Shown: piece by piece, positions 6,523 to 6,601 of the stretch | Layout: each line of letters begins with the position of its first letter | Numbering within the stretch: the stretch's first letter is position 1 | NCBI GenBank assembly: GCA_958349075.1 | Contig: CATWBR010000253.1 | Location: 1-6,601, forward strand | Length of the DNA stretch: 6,601 bases | Source: an uncultured Clostridium sp. | GTDB taxonomy: Bacteria > Bacillota > Clostridia > Lachnospirales > Lachnospiraceae | Direction: 5' to 3' | Translations under genes and position numbers: made by a program | Notes under the pieces: model-generated | What the model was told of the DNA's origin: nothing | What the model saw: only the letters and a program-made list of their open reading frames with translations | The model's database searches: none

Positions 6523-6548
6523 TTTCATAGGACGAACTTCCTATGAAA
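6523..6548. repeat. Perfect 10-bp inverted repeat at the intron/exon junction
   Basis: Arms TTTCATAGGA (6523-6532) and TCCTATGAAA (6539-6548) pair perfectly around a 6-base loop. Outer CTAC (6519-6522) and GTAG (6553-6556) extend the symmetry imperfectly. The right arm abuts the predicted 3' end of the group II intron. It lacks the GC-rich stem and T-run of a clear terminator. Confidence 0.8.
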
Positions 6549-6601
6549 TCAAGTAGGAGGGAGTGATTAACTCCCGTCCTCTTACACCACCGTGCGTACC
6601 G
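6548..6601 (-). mobile_element. 3' end of a group II intron (probably class C), domains V (part) and VI
   Basis: Read on the minus strand from the window edge, the sequence has GTACGCACGGTGG, which looks like the 3' strand of domain V, then TGTAAGAGGAC. Next comes a domain VI-like hairpin GGGAGT-TAATC-ACTCCC (6559-6575) and TCCTACTTGAT, with a candidate branch-point A at 6554, 6 bases from the presumed last base at 6548. This order and wording match what I remember of bacterial class C intron ends, which usually finish CTCCTAC-TCGAT. The 5' strand of domain V and the reverse-transcriptase ORF would lie beyond the window. The exact splice site may be off by a base or two. The intron has the same orientation as the operon. 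Confidence 0.7.

Overview
The window carries one six-gene operon, all on the minus strand, so transcription runs from high to low coordinates. In transcription order the genes are: a CUT2-type (ribose/galactose class) sugar ABC ATPase (6441-4816), two different RbsC-like permeases (4813-3812 and 3798-2809), a zinc-dependent medium-chain dehydrogenase (2751-1735), a creatinase/prolidase-fold (M24) protein lacking most of the usual metal ligands (1698-553), and an RbsD-type sugar pyranase (526-131). Gaps between genes are 2 to 57 bases, and every gene has a recognisable Shine-Dalgarno sequence. Intermediate GC content, strong AGGAGG-type ribosome binding sites and the family make-up suggest a Firmicute, most likely a gut Lachnospiraceae/Clostridia. 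That is inference from sequence style, not a database match.

Layout: positions 6548-6601 look like the 3' end (part of domain V, then domain VI) of a group II intron on the same strand as the operon. It is followed at 6523-6548 by a perfect 10-bp hairpin and at 6461-6489 by a GC-rich 8-bp hairpin just ahead of the first gene's ribosome binding site. No convincing promoter is visible in the roughly 105 bases between intron and operon. At the other end, 78 bases beyond the rbsD stop, positions 28-52 resemble the terminal inverted repeat of an IS3-family insertion sequence. Positions 53-130 hold no gene and no clear terminator. The operon therefore seems to be bounded by mobile elements on both sides.

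Working model (inference): a high-affinity transporter with a heterodimeric permease imports a monosaccharide or polyol. RbsD equilibrates its pyranose and furanose forms, the dehydrogenase oxidises a hydroxyl group using NAD, and the creatinase-like protein performs an unknown, probably metal-independent, step. The window has no substrate-binding protein, sugar kinase or regulator, so this is not a standard ribose operon and the substrate cannot be named. The combination of M24-like protein, MDR dehydrogenase and RbsD with a CUT2 transporter is the best candidate here for an undescribed pathway.
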